Positions 10,660 through 22,387 are shown, counted from the stretch's first letter. The stretch: DNA of 64,000 nucleotides from Torymus aiolomorphi (GCA_036365515.1 CM070875.1:90057128-90121127), one strand, 5' to 3'. Numbers and translations are program-made. Notes: generated by a model not told the origin, from the sequence alone.

Positions 10660-11150
10660 ACGCTCATCGTTCGTCATCGCCTTCGGCTTAGAAACATACG
10701 CATGGAAAATATACGTTATTATCATCTATTTATTGTTTTGATATCATTTCCACACCACCTAGCGGTAGATATCATGGCGCGTTTTTTTTTTAAAGAAAAT
10801 ATAAAGCTTTTGTATTTTGGGATTAATATTAGTTTTTGTTACAAGAGCGTAAAGTTGAACTTTACGTCCGCTTTACGCTCGTTTTGCGAGCATTATTTTT
10901 CGTTATATTAGACCTAAACATAAAGTAAAACGCGAATATGTGTATGGGTTGCTGATGAAAAATTTAATTTTACGCTTATAGTACGTAAATAAATATTTTA
11001 ATATTTTTAATTTACTCCAACTAAGCGTAAATTTCAACTTTATTCCCGTAAATCATAAATATATTCGCTTATTTTACGCATAGTATAACGAAAATTAATT
11101 TATGCGTTTATATTTTCTGAAAACAAGGTTTTATATGTTACAATCTCTAA
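10660..11150. other. Copy A-specific interior
   Basis: This stretch (motifs AGCGTAAAGTTGAACTTTACG, AAGCGTAAATTTCAACTTTA, repeated ACG-rich phrases) has no counterpart in copy B. It accounts for most of the length difference, so copy A may itself contain a small insertion. No ORF is supported. Confidence 0.35.
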
Positions 11151-12064
11151 GCGCGCTTAGCACGCTGTAATTTTATCAAAACTGCACCACTTTTTTTTTA
11201 ACCTACCAACCCATTACTCCCACCAATCAAATCACGAATAAATTGATATCATAACTGATCCATTATTTTTTAAGATAAGTAATAGGATTAGGAAGTTATA
11301 ACCTTTTTTTTTAAAAAGCAGGTTTTTGTTTTTGTTAATAACAAACGAACCGCTACAAGCTAGGAATAAAATGTTTTTTTTAAATATTGGTATTCTAATT
11401 ATCTTTTGAATGCTACCCATCCGATCCAGATACATAGTGCCGTTCTCGAGAAATTACGATTTGAAAAAAGGTTAAAAAAATTATAACCTCAAATATCTCT
11501 GAAATTTTTAGACCAAATATTTTGCCCAAAGAACTCGACCGAGAACTATACAAAATCTACCTCTACAAGGAATTTTGAAGCGATTAAGTCAATTTTACTT
11601 CCGTAAACGTCGGGCATAGAGAAAGCGTTTTTTTAATTTTTCAATTTTTTTCTCAAAAACTAACCAAAGAAATGGATTCAAATTTTTACAGATTATAGCT
11701 ATTTATATTGTGCATTATCGTGATTTTTCTCAAAAAAATGGACCGTTTAGTTTGTGAGTTACAGGCTTTAAAAAAAAAAACACATTTTTATCAATAACAA
11801 GAGAACCGTGATAGCTAGAGAATTTTTTTTTAAATTATAGGTTTTTTTACGCTCTTTCGAGTGCTACCCATCCGATTAAAAAATTTAAATCCGATCATGA
11901 AAAAAAATCAAAAATAAATTCTAAGAAAATCGAAAATTCGAAATAAAACACAAACGAATCAGCCCAATCGAAAACCGATTTTTGACCCGCCATCACACAA
12001 AAAAAAAACAAAAAAAATGAGACCTGTCTGATTAAAATCGATCGAGTAGAAGCTGAGATCCAGC

Positions 12065-12104
12065 TACACACACGCACACACACACACACACACACACGCA
12101 CGCA

Positions 12105-12172
<68 letters not shown>
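12065..12172. repeat. (CA)n/(CGCA)n microsatellite in copy A
   Basis: A CA tract with a CGCA-rich middle, about 100 bp before the terminal hairpin. Copy B has an equivalent tract in the same relative place. Long open frames on both strands here are repeat artefacts. Confidence 0.95.
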
Positions 12173-12173
<1 letters not shown>

Positions 12174-12291
12174 CCATAGACATTTTTCAAAAATCATGTA
12201 TTTTGGTTCCTAACACCTCCAATAACACTTATAACATGTTTTTACAACAACTCAAAAAATTACTACCACAAAGCTTCCTCTAGGAGGAAGC

Positions 12292-14697
12292 AAAAAATGG
12301 TTATCCTCAATATAAACGAACAAATAATTCTTCTGATAATTACACATATCGACTTAGAAGAAGTAAAAAAATTATTCCAGTAGATAATTCAATGGTAGTT
12401 CCTTACAATAAATTTTTATTAGAAAAATATAAATGTCATATTAATGTTGAATATTGTGCTTCAATTCAAAGCATCAAATATATTTTTGATTATATACATA
12501 AAGGTAGTGATAGAGCTTTTTGTACATTAAAAAAAGTGATGACAAAAGAAATGTAATATATGATGAAATCACTGAATATATTGATCGCCGGTACTTGAGC
12601 CCAATGGAAGCAGCATGGCGGTTACAAAAATTTCCCTTATGTGGAAGGAGTCATACTGTTATCCGTTTAGCAGTTCATACAGAAAATCAACAAAAAATTG
12701 TTTTTGAAGAAAATTATGAAATAGATGCTCTTGATAATTGGAAAACAACTTTAACAGCGCGGTTTGACTTGAATAAAAATGATAAATTTGCAAATAATAT
12801 AAAATACGTTAATATACCTCATTATTATATATTTAACGCAAAAAAGTTTGGGTAAAACGTGAACGTGAACAAAAACATTATGCTATTGGACGTTTAAATA
12901 TAGTGTCTCCAAAAGATTCTGAAAGATTCGCTTTAAAATTAATATTAAGTCTTATAAAAGGCGCTACTTCCTTTAAAGATTTACGTACATATAAAAATGT
13001 AACTTATAATACTCATAAAGAAGCTGCGACTGCAATGGATTTAATAGAAAACGATTTACAAATTTAAAAAATTTTTGAAGAAGCATGTCGTATCATGTTA
13101 CCTTTTCAATTACGTAAATTTTTTACTTCGTTTCTACTAACAGAAAATATTCAAGCCAATATTATTTGGGAAAATTTTAAAAAATACTTCAGTGAAGATT
13201 TTCATGAAAATAAAGATAACTTAGCTTTAGATCATATAAATAAATTATTATTGTTGGAAGATTTATCTTGTACAGATTTTGGATTACCTGAACCTGATCC
13301 CATCATAAGTGATATAAAATACGATAGTAAAATAATTTCAATTAGTAAGGAAATATTCGAAAATATGTTTACAAAATTAAATGAAGATCAAAAATTTATT
13401 TTCAAACAACTTATAAAAAATATAAATAAAATAAATTTTATAGACGGTCCTAGAGATTCGGGTAAAACATTTTTATATAAAACTTTAACTTATTATTTTC
13501 TATCAAACGAAAAAAATATTATATCAATGGCTTGGACTGGTATAGCGTCTATTCTATTACCCAAAGGAGTGACTACTCATAGAACCTTTAGATTACCATT
13601 AGATTTAAATAGTATTGAAAATTCTTTTTTAAAATTGGAATCAGATAAAAACAAATGAAGAGAAACAGAAGTCATAATCTGGGATGAAGCATCTATGATA
13701 CCCAAAAAAGCTCTAGAAATTATTGACAGAACTTTAAGAGGTTTATGTACAAACGATTTACCTTTTGGGGGAAAATTCATAATTTTAGGAGGGGTTTTCG
13801 ACAAATACTCCCAGTAATGAAAAACGCATTTAGAAGTGCTATAATTGAAGACACTATTAAATATTCTGAACTTTGGCATTTATTTAAAATTTTCAAATTA
13901 AAACACAATATTCGTTCTCAGAATAATGAATTCTCAAAATTATTATTACAAATTGGAGACGGTAATATATCCTTTTATAATACCTAATAATTGGAGAACT
14001 AACGATGTTTGCTTACAAATTTATAAAAATAATAATAAAATAAATGATTATGATCGTGTTATTTTAGCACCTCATAATGAAGACATTAAATTTTTGAATA
14101 ATAACATTTTAATGTTATTAAATGGTGATAAGAAGACTTATTATAGTACAGATTATGCGACTCATAAAGGTGTTGATCAAAGTGATGACAACATTCATCT
14201 ACTTTTTCCAATAGAAACATTAAACAATTTTTATGAAGGTTTGCCACCTCATAAATTAGATTTAAAAGTTAATGCTATTGTTATGTTAATTAGAAATTTG
14301 AGTATACACGAAGGTTTGTGTAACGGCACTAGACTTAAAATAACCAAATTATTTAGGTATAATATTGAAGCAGAAATATTAACAGGAGAAAAAGTAGGTA
14401 ATAGATTTTTTATTCCAAGAATTACATTAAATACAGGAGAATCCTCTTCATTACCGTTTATTCTTTATAAAAAAACAGTTTCCATTAACATTAGCATTTT
14501 GCATGACCATTAATAAATCTCAGGGACAAAGTTTTGATTATGTAGGGTTATACATCAAAAGGCAATTATTCTCACACGGTCAATTATATGTTGCTTTACC
14601 ACGATGTAGAAATCCAGATAACATATATATACAAAATAATTTAGAAAATTCATTAGAAATTGAAAATATTGTTTGGGAAGAAATTTTTGATAATTAA
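12292..14697 (+). pseudogene. Helitron copy 2, Rep C-terminus and PIF1-type helicase, broken
   Basis: Continues the protein after the nested element. Blocks in order: VVPYNKFLLEKYKCHINVE (about 12390), IKYIFDYIHKGSDRA, YLSPMEAAWRLQ (about 12590), the linker to about 13080, then the helicase. The helicase shows Walker A as GPRDSGKT (about 13447), AWTGIAS (about 13530), Walker B IIWDEASM (about 13677), a degraded GG-FRQILPV (about 13790), and C-terminal [23 protein letters not shown] (about 14503) and [13 protein letters not shown]. Stop codons or frameshifts lie near 12853, 13064, 13657, 13800, 13985 and 14490. The Walker A lysine and threonine are kept, but the frame is broken. Confidence 0.85.
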
Positions 14698-14731
14698 AAA
14701 AAAACAATTAGTTATATAAGTAAATATGTAT
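14698..14731 (+). other. Helitron copy 2 post-helicase tail with gypsy target site
   Basis: AT-rich sequence after the helicase stop codon. The last four bases (14728-14731, GTAT) are repeated at 24267-24270 as the target-site duplication of the gypsy element. Confidence 0.8.
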
Positions 14732-15809
14732 TGTAACGGGGTTCAGTTAGGGAGAGGGTATTAATCCCTCTCAGGGGTTCGCGGGGTAATATGCGGGTGT
14801 ATTCTACGCCCGGGCAACTCACCGTTGTAGAATTACCTGTAGTCTGGCAGAAACGCCTCGGTACAGGTTCCGAACATGCGAGCCCAGCTTCTATTGTAGA
14901 AAGCCTAGGCCGCTTTCCACTAGAACCGGCGCTGTGCTCTGCCGCTGCTGCCAACTGCTGCCTGCGAACTACCGGCTGCTCGCTATGACCTAGCGTTACC
15001 AGCGCAGCCGGTCTTTCCCGCACAACGCCGCTGAGTTAACCTCTCAAGCGGATATTGAGATACTTACTCCCGCTACCGATGTTCGTCTAGGAGGCAATGC
15101 CTGCGACTAGCTGCAGCTCTGAAAGGGATAGAGTGCGGTATTCGGGAAATCATGCATAGGCTAAGGCGCGCTCAATAAATACTCGTGATTCAACTATTTA
15201 AGATAAAACAAACGGGTTTATTACGGTAAGATGATTCGCGCTAAGGGGCGCGAAACCCGAACAAGTCCTAACATGAAACGCGGCAGGCCGAGACTTTAAT
15301 CGACGCACGCACGCACGTTGCCGCCGATTCGCGGCGGCAACAAATAACTCTCGCGACAAAGTCGAACCGCAAACACAATTAAAGGCGACTTACGCAACCC
15401 GGCTGGCCAGCCATATCCGCTCTCTCTTTATCGCACGCTTGTCAGCACGGGCTCCCGTAGCAAGAAGAGGCGGGGATGGAGAACGCCTCACTGTCCCCGT
15501 CCTTCTTTGGCCGTCGCTCTCGCTCTCTCTCCCTCGCTCGTTCGGGATTGGTGGCAGCGTTCCGGCGGTCACGCAGTCAGCGGTGGAGGCGCGGTACACT
15601 CTCTCTCTTTCTCTCTTCTATCTCACAAAAAACACACGCGAGCTCCTCGGACTATGTTAGCGTGTCAGGGCCAGAATCAACATGGCCGCGGCGTCCCTTT
15701 CGCGGCAGCACCGTGGTGTCTACGAGGCATTTGACGTTCCGGCGCGCGAGATTCGAATCTCGTGCCGCCGTCTGCTCGGTTAACGCGACTCATATCGGCG
15801 CCCGTCACA
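14732..15809 (-). repeat. 3' LTR of the gypsy element (1078 bp)
   Basis: TG...CA ends on the plus strand. It matches the other LTR at both ends: about 500 bp on the left (through TTTATTACGGTAAG, near 15229) and about 95 bp on the right (from CTACGAGGCAT, near 15719). The middle, about 15230-15718, is absent from the other LTR. This middle is GC- and CT-rich and holds open frames on both strands that I regard as chance. Confidence 0.9.
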
Positions 15810-15825
15810 CCCCCATCCAGATTTG
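15810..15825 (-). promoter_or_regulatory. Polypurine tract of the gypsy element
   Basis: Read on the minus strand the internal region ends CTGGATGGGGG immediately before the LTR start TGTGAC. A purine-rich run at this place primes plus-strand DNA synthesis in LTR retrotransposons. Confidence 0.6.
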
Positions 15826-15912
15826 GCGTACTCCGGACGCTACATCGACAAAAGGAAAGGGGATAGGGCGCAGAAATATGTCGTCAAAGTTTCAACAGGT
15901 GCGGAATTTTCT

Positions 15913-16878
15913 TTATTTTTCCTCCTTACACGAGGCTACGCACGTTTCGGCGGGTGGTTTGCACGGCCTGGGCACCGGCGCATATCCTTCACGCCGGCTC
16001 TCCCACAGGCTATGCAGTACCTCACCCGTGGAGGCGGGGGATGGGGCTGCCCCTGCGGCCCCTGCGGCGTGGCCCAGGTTGTCGGCGAGGTCACGCTCGC
16101 GGCGCCGGGCCTCTTCCAAGCGGGCCCGCACCTCCATGAACGCCGCCTCCTTGGCCCAACGCTCAGCCTGAGCGGCCTCCAGGTTGGCGCGGGCGCGACA
16201 CCGGGCTTCCTCCTCTGCAGCGGCCCTCTTGAGGCGCGCCTCTCGCCGCTCCGCGAGCCAGGTGGCGGTGTGCTATAGCTCCTCCTTCTTATCACCAATT
16301 ATCTGCCGCCACCTGGTGATTTCCGCCGGGGGTGCGGTATTAACGCAACACCATCCCTCAAAGGCAGCGAAGGCGTCGTTGCTGGCGCGCTGGGCCTCCC
16401 TGTTCAGTTCGCGGGCCCGCTCCAGGGCCCTGGTCACGTCGGCCCAGGTGGAGGGCGGCTGATCGGCGCTCCCCTCCGTCTGGGTCGCGCTGTCGCTGGT
16501 GGTGGGCTTCGGCCAGCCAAGTGGGATGGGCGCAGCCGAAGGGGAGCTGAGCTCGTCGCGCGGTGATGCCAGCGGGACTCCTGGACTGGCTCGGTTGGAC
16601 TCCTCCTGGCCCTCCTCCCACTCCTCGAGCAGCGGCCGCTCCCACGCGTCCTCCTCCAGTTGCTCCCGCTCTCGGGCGAGCCGTTTCTCCCGGAGGACGT
16701 GGAGGGCGGCCTGGGCGGTTCCCTCGACTGCCATACCCAGGTCCAGGTTAATAAGGCCCGCCAGCACCTGCTCTAATGCCTCCTCCGAGGCCTCCAACAT
16801 CTGCAACAAAGCAAAAGGAAAGGTGGTAAGGCTGTGGTGTTGGAGTTTGGATGTCGCAGGCTCGCTGTGGTTTCCCAC
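15913..16878 (-). pseudogene. Third ORF of the gypsy element, Glu/Ala/Arg-rich coiled coil (one in-frame stop)
   Basis: The minus-strand frame from 16878 runs about 200 codons to a TAG at 16273-16275, then stays open in the same frame to 15913. In total this is about 320 codons with a single stop. It overlaps the 3' end of the integrase frame by about 130 bp. The product is rich in Glu, Ala and Arg with heptad-like stretches (REKRLAREREQLEEDAWE, VRARLEEARRRERDLAD), so a coiled coil is likely. No signal peptide, transmembrane segment or envelope feature is seen. It lies where some insect gypsy elements carry an env gene, but I see no env similarity. Function unknown. Confidence 0.5.
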
Positions 16879-18100
16879 CGGCCGCGACGTAGGAAAGCGG
16901 AAGGGTCAGGTGGCTTTCCGAGGGCGCCCGCGTCTTCGCCGCGGTTGGGCTGCGGCGGATGAGGCTATCGGATTCGGCCCGAGTGGGTCTACTACCGCTG
17001 CTCGGGCTCCCGCGGGTCTTCCGCGTCCTCTCCGTGGAGGAGGTGAGGCGCGCGGTGCCACCGGGGTCTGCTCGAGTGGGTCTACTACTACTGCTCGAGC
17101 ACCCGGGAGCCTCCCGCGTCTCCTCGAAAGCGTTTCGTCCATAAGGGCGTCGCCAGGGGGGCTCGCTCATTGGCGCGGCCTCCGTGTCTACCGTCCCTTC
17201 CGGCTCGTCGGGTTCTGGCGAAGCAGAGTGGTAGCTTTTCAGCTGTTCCGCAGTCACCACCTCTTCTATCTCACCACCGGCGCCTACCAATCTGTAGGTG
17301 TTAGGTCCAAGGGCATCCGTAATCCAATACGGACCTTCGAACTTCGGCGCTAGCTTCGCCGCAATGCCCTTGGCGGCCGAGGATAGGGGATGGTTGCGCT
17401 TCCACACTCTGTCACCTGGTTTGAAAGTTGGCTCGCGCCTGCCGGCGTCATAATAGCCGGCTTGGCGTTCTTGAGCCGCGCGCGCTCTAGAAGCGGCGCT
17501 CGCGTGTAACTCTGGAAGGGCCTCCAGTCGCTCCTTCCAGCGAGCCAAACTTTCCTCTTGAGCCGGGTTGTCTGCTGCTACCTCTTGCATCCTTCGTTGC
17601 ATGCCAGGGGGCTGTCTCCCAAAGAGCATTAGGGCCGGGCTCATCCCAGTAGAACTTTGCTCAGCCGTGTTCATGGCGAAGAGAAGTTCCGGAAGCTTCT
17701 CGTCCCATGTACTATACCGCTCCTTAAGATAGGAGGCGACCATTGTCTTTAGGGTACGGTTGGCTCGTTCTACCGGATTAGCTTGAGGGTGATAGGGGGG
17801 AGTGTGGGTGTGATGCTCACCGCTCTCCCGCAGGAAGTCTTCCACGGCATGGTTCTTAAACTCTGTGCCGTTATCAGACAGGAAGACTTCCGGGCAACCG
17901 AATCGAAGAAATATCTTCTGTCTTAGTTCCGCTATCACCGTCTTAGCATTGGCCTTACGTATGGGAGATGCCTCTACCCACCTGGTAAAAAGGTCTTGGA
18001 ACACCAGGATGTACTCGCAACCTCTGGAGCTTCGAGGCAACGGTCCAATGATGTCTCCAGCCACGACCTGCCAGGGTTTGTCGATTACTCGGCGCCCCAT
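16748..18100 (-). pseudogene. Gypsy integrase (pol C-terminal part)
   Basis: A 450-codon frame encodes the integrase that inserts the element's cDNA. The catalytic triad is visible: Asp16 (VVAGDIIGP), Asp76 (FLSDNGTEF) and Glu111 (NPVERANRT), with 34 residues between the last two, as expected for DD35E. A GPY/F-type motif (FEGPYWITDALGPNTYRL) lies at about 235-252, and the tail after about 300 is Pro/Ser/Arg-rich and repetitive. No chromodomain is seen. The catalytic core is uninterrupted, but the frame is shifted relative to the upstream zinc-binding region, so pol as a whole is broken. The marked start is internal to the polyprotein. Confidence 0.92.
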
Positions 18101-18618
18101 GAGGCCGGCTGGAGCCCTTTGTTCTATCTTGAAGCGCTAGCACGTCTCGCAGTTTCACACGTAGTCCTGCGTTTCCGCATAGTAGCGCGGCCAATAGTAG
18201 CGCAGCGCGACTCGGGCGAGCGTCTCCTCTCTGCCGAGATGTCCAGCGGTGGCGTCGTCGTGGCATTCCTGCAACACCTCGCGACGATGTTCTTCTGGTA
18301 CCACCAGCTTCCGATAGGCGGTACCGATAGAGACTACCTGCTACGAGTTTGTAGGTGAGGTAGTCATTGGGCTGCTCTTTGATCTTGGTGCACCACTTCT
18401 GATACCACGTGTCCTCGGTGTCGGTGAACCACGACACCGCAGCTACTTCTAGCTCGTCCTCATCCTCATACATACGAGAGAGGGCGTCTGCACGTGGTCC
18501 AAGGCGCCTTTGCGGTGTTCAACGGTGAACTTGTGGCCTTGCAGCTCCAATGCCCAGCGAGCAAGCTGGCTCGTCGGGTTCTTCATGTGACAGAGGCACC
18601 GTAAGCTACTGTGGTCTG
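18101..18618 (-). pseudogene. Gypsy pol: RNase H end, tether and integrase zinc region (frame-disrupted)
   Basis: Homology continues between reverse transcriptase and integrase in shifting frames. An RNase H end (a TDHSSL-type block near 18610) is followed by a region with WYQKWCTKI near 18400 and then the His/Cys zinc-binding part of the integrase, near 18130-18300. At least two frameshifts are needed to follow it. The 172-codon frame at 17955-18473 covers only part of this and then runs out of frame across the integrase start. Confidence 0.65.
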
Positions 18619-19722
18619 TCACAACTTTGAACTCGTACCCTTCGATGTAAGGGCGAAACTTCTGGATCGCCCATACAACCGCGCGGCACTCTCGGTCACG
18701 CTGTAATTTCGCTCTGCCGGGGTAAGCACTCGGCTGGCGAACTCTATTATCCGCTGTAGCTCTTCCGATTCCTGGAGCAGTACAGCCCCTAGGCCCACGT
18801 CACTCGCGTCCGTCTGCATGATGAACAGCCCGTTAGGATCGGGGCGGTGCAACACCTGCCCGGTCATGATCATCGCCCGGAGCAGATCGAAAGCGTTGTG
18901 CTGCTCCTCAAGCCACTCATACCTGTGGTTCTTCTTTGTCAGGTTGGTGAGTGGCTCGGCGATGGTGGCATAATTCGGTATGAACCTCCTGTACCAGGAT
19001 GACGTGCCTAGGAACCGTCGCAACGCCTTCGGTGGCACCGGGTAATTCTTAATGGGCTCTATCTTGCCCGGGTTAGGCCTCGTGCCGTCCCGGTTAACCA
19101 AGAAGCCCAGGTACGCTACCTCCGGCTTGCAGAACACGCACTTCGCGGCGTTCAACGTCAGTCCAGCAGCTCCGAGCCGTTCTAGCACCACTCGCAAGCA
19201 CTTCTTGTGCTCCTCAAACGTCTCGGCGACGATGATGATGTCGTCGAGGTAGGCATAGACGTTCGGCTCTAGCTCGGGTCCGAGCACTTGGTCGATGAGC
19301 CGCTGGAAGGTAGCGGGCGCGTTCGTCAGACCATACGGCATCCGCCGGAACTGGTATAAACCCAGTCCTGGCACCGTGAAGGCCGTGATCGGATGCGCCT
19401 CTTCCGCTAACGGTATCTGGTGATACGCGCTCTTGAGATCCAGTGTGGAGATAAACTTTGCCTTCCTCAGCTTCTGCAGAATATCTTGTATATTTGGAAG
19501 GGGGTAGACATCGGGTTCGGTGACTGCGTTCACCTTACGCAAGTCACTGCAAAACCGCCGCGTGCCGTCGCTCTTCGGCGTCATCACGACGGGGCTCGAC
19601 CAACCACTCCTGGAGGGCTCAATGATACCTTGAGTTAGTATCTCGCGCACCTGGCGATGCATCTCTTCCTGCACCCTACCTGACACCGGTGATTGGCCGA
19701 GCATTCCCCACTTGGATCTCAT
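18619..19722 (-). pseudogene. Gypsy reverse transcriptase and RNase H (pol N-terminal part)
   Basis: A 367-codon frame encodes the RT palm and the beginning of RNase H. Motifs: LDLKSAYHQIPL at residues 94-105, GLTNAPATFQRLID at about 131-144, the catalytic YLDD at 158-161, LGFLVNRDG, and the first RNase H aspartate in TDASDVGLGAVL. The frame leaves RNase H after NYSVTE, where a frameshift leads to an unrelated tail. It overlaps the gag-protease frame by 47 bp in another frame. The overlap falls inside the protease-RT linker, so mutation of one polyprotein is more likely than programmed frameshifting, though the latter cannot be excluded. Confidence 0.9.
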
Positions 19723-21979
19723 GCTCCACGCCTTTGACGCATCTCAGTCCTGGCAGGAGCTTGCCCAAGATCTCGTCTACTATGGCCGTCAGCTCCTCTC
19801 GCTGAAGGTCCGTAGCGTCCTCAAGCCCGATGGCAGACACGGTGCTACGATCGGCGGTCAAGCTGGCTACTTCCAGCTCGACATAAGCTTCCGCCTCCTT
19901 GCAGAAGAGCCTGTCCGTATCCGGGTCAAGTACGGCCCTAAACGCTCGTACGAAGTTGACCCCTAGGTAGCAGTCTGCGTCGAGCTGGGGCATGATGGCG
20001 ATCCGTATGTTGCGCATTATGCCCGCCACCGTGATCGGCAGGATCACGTGGCCTAGCAGGGGGCTGCGGCTTCCATCCGCGAGCCTTACCCCTTCCTTCT
20101 CGGACGCTACGAAGTCCCTTTCGAGCGCTGCCGCCAGTTGGAGTCCGACGGTGCCCATGAACGTCGTAGACGCTCCTAGATCCAACAGCGCTCGGAGGTC
20201 GAACTCGCCGACCCCGATCCGCATCCACCATCGGATTTCTGCGTCGGGTGGTGGGATAGCCGGCGCCTCTCCTCGACTATCCTTCGGCGAGCGAGTCCCT
20301 CGCTCTTGCGGGTCCGGGCGACTGTCGCCCGCGGCCACCGCGACCTCCTTCGTAAGGATCTCTGCCTGCGGGGGAGCGGAGGTGATCGCTTCTACGCCCC
20401 CCCCCCCCCCCCTTGACGTTTCCCGAACCGTTCGGGCAGAACCGGGCCATTTGCCCTGGAAGGCCGCACGAGTAGCAACACAATGGAGGCCTCGGCTTCT
20501 TCGGGGTGTTGCCTCCGGAACTAGGGGGAGGCGGGCAATTAACCTGCGCCTGCCCAGGAGGGAATTATCCTGCCCGCTCTTCTGTTCCGGGGGCTTCCCG
20601 GATCCGCCCTGACCTGGTGGTCGGTGGCCGCGCCCTCTACGCGGTCCCGACGGAGACGTTCGTCTGGAGCCCCCCGCATTGGGGTTTCCTAGGTCCGCGA
20701 GGCTCTGCTTCAGGATCCTGCGAATGTCCTCCAAGCTCTCCTGCTTGGGGCCCCGCTCGTCTACCACCGCTGCCACCTTATCCTCCTGGTGCCCTTTCGG
20801 CTTGCGTGTAGTATCGCTAGGGGGAGGAGGCTTGTATGCCATTTCTGGCAACAAAGTGGCTCCTGGCAGTGGCGGCGGTAGATAGGCCTTGGAATACTCC
20901 AAGGTTTGCTCAGCATCTACCGCCAAGTCGAGCAGCTCCTCGATGGTTCGGAAGTCTGCTCTCCGCACCATAGACTGTAACCGCGGCTTGAGGTTGCGAT
21001 GGAGCTGGTCCAGCTGATGTTTGAGGCTGGAGGTGGGCGATATCTTGCTCATGATCGCTACGAGGCACGTGATGTAGTCCCTCACGGCCTCTTCCGCCAC
21101 TTGCGTGCGACTATTAACTTCGGCCACTAGCCGCTGCTGGTACCTTCGGCTCGTGCCGTACCAGCGCCGCGCAGCCGTCACAAATTCTTGCCACGTGGTC
21201 CACTTTTCCTTCTCATTCCTGTACCACGTGGCGGCCGTGTCGGTAAAGAGTTCTGATAGCGACGATAACATCTCTTCCTCCGTCAGGTTGGCCAGGACTC
21301 TGCAATCCTCCAGCGTTGCCAAGAATACGTCTATGCTCTGGCTCTTCGCGCCAGAGAAGCGTATTTGCCACTTCCGCACTATTTGGCCGATATCTCTCGA
21401 GAGGTATAACCCCGACCCCGAGAAATTGGCCGAAGTGCTTGGTACAGAGTGGTTATGCCAGCTCGAACTTCTCGCCGGATTTCGGCGGTCACCCCCCTCC
21501 CAGGCTGGGTTTAAATCAGCCTGGTCTCTAGGGCGAGCTGGCGGTGTCGGAGGCTGCCTACGATCCCATACTTCGTTCTGCTCTGGGATCGTGAACGTGT
21601 CTTCGAATCGCACGTTCAGTCCTGGCCTTACGTCCGCTATCTGGGTGCTGGACGCTGTTTGTCGCTGGTGGTCAAGTCTATCCTTCAATGACTTTACCTT
21701 TGTTAAGAGCCCTGCTATCTGGATGCTGTACGCCGCCTGTCGCTGGTGGTCTGCTACTAGCCTGTCCTCCAGCGACTTTACTTTCGTTATCAGCTCCACC
21801 AATAGCTGGAACTCTGTCCCGTCGCTTGCCCGGAGACGCAACATGTCTCTTCGATGTGGAGGTTGTTCATCTGCCCCCGTGTTCTGCGTGTCGTCGCGAA
21901 GGTCGTCTTTTTGCGCGTGCTCCTCTTCATTTGCGTCTTCTTGATGAACTTCGGCGCCCTCCTCGTATATGGCGTTCAC
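19676..21979 (-). pseudogene. Gypsy gag and protease
   Basis: A 767-codon frame. Near the N-terminus a coiled-coil segment is duplicated (TKVKSLEDRLVADHQRQA, then TKVKSLKDRLDHQRQTA). A retrotransposon gag capsid block follows (WQIRFSGAKSQSIDVFLATL, LFTDTAATWYRNEKEKW), and then a Pro/Gly/Arg-rich part. The nucleocapsid zinc knuckle is read only in another frame (20277-20483: CYSCGLPGQMARFC), and its usual His is Gln. The main frame bypasses it through two compensating shifts, one near a run of about 16 C at 20398-20413. The protease active site reads LLDLGAS, where DTG or DSG is expected. Both point to inactivation. Confidence 0.85.
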
Positions 21980-22030
21980 GTTGTGCGCCGTGGGCTCATG
22001 GGGCTGTGGGTGTTGGGCTCGCGGCGCCGC

Positions 22031-22387
22031 CTATGCCGTCGTCTCCCTCAGTAGTTTCAATATCGGCTCGCTCTTCGGTACCGCCTTCAATGGGTGTACG
22101 TCCCATCTGGAGGTTTCTACGAAGGTGCCGTCGTCTTCTACTAGGAGTTTGCCCAAAAGACTTGACCTCGGTGATTTCCGCCGGGCGATCGCATCTCCCG
22201 GTTCCTCTGTCTCGTCAAAGTCATTTGGGCAATACAATTCCAACACCCACTTAGTCAGTCTGTCCTTCTTTCTGAAGACTGTGCCATAGCGCCTTATTTC
22301 AAGTTGCGCCAGGCAGCTGTCAATCTCATTATGTGTGAGAGAATCTGCCCAATCCTCCACGGCTTCCTGGATGTAATACGCCATCAC
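22031..22387 (-). pseudogene. Gypsy gag N-terminal part
   Basis: A 118-codon frame starts MMAYYIQEAVEDWADSL and contains LTHNEIDSCLAQLEIRRYG, reminiscent of the SAP-like N-terminal helices of some insect gag proteins. It lies just upstream of the main gag frame and is separated from it by a frameshift and stop around 21980-22030. It probably was the real start of gag. Its ATG at 22387 follows the repeat-rich leader. Confidence 0.65.

Larger units (their letters stand above)
10095..12291 (+). mobile_element. Hairpin-ended element, copy A (nested in Helitron copy 2)
   Basis: It interrupts the Rep domain exactly: coding homology ends in TTTAAAAAA on the left and resumes with AAAAAATGGTTATCCT on the right. 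The left end starts CCCGCTGCCAATTCATTGGC, which contains the palindrome TGCCAATtcATTGGCA. The right end is the perfect hairpin GCTTCCTCTAGGAGGAAGC at 12273-12291, preceded by a (CA)n/(CGCA)n tract. It lies between A runs, with no clear target duplication. It carries no convincing ORF. Hairpin ends, A/A target and an internal microsatellite recall non-autonomous Helentron (HINE/DINE-like) elements, which is an inference. Copies B (48532-50100) and C (from 61958) belong to the same family. Confidence 0.75.

Noticed and set aside
11895..12197. Long Cys/Val-rich open frame
   Set aside because: It is a translation of the (CA)n/(CGCA)n microsatellite of copy A; the same happens at 49726-50035.
15390..16298. 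Several open frames on the plus strand over the LTR and gypsy 3' region
   Set aside because: The region is GC-rich, so long frames occur by chance; the supported genes are on the minus strand.
16499..17353. 284-codon plus-strand frame
   Set aside because: It lies antisense to the integrase and third ORF of the gypsy element and has no recognisable domain.
19992..21944. Plus-strand frames of 200-280 codons
   Set aside because: Antisense shadows of the gypsy gag-protease gene.
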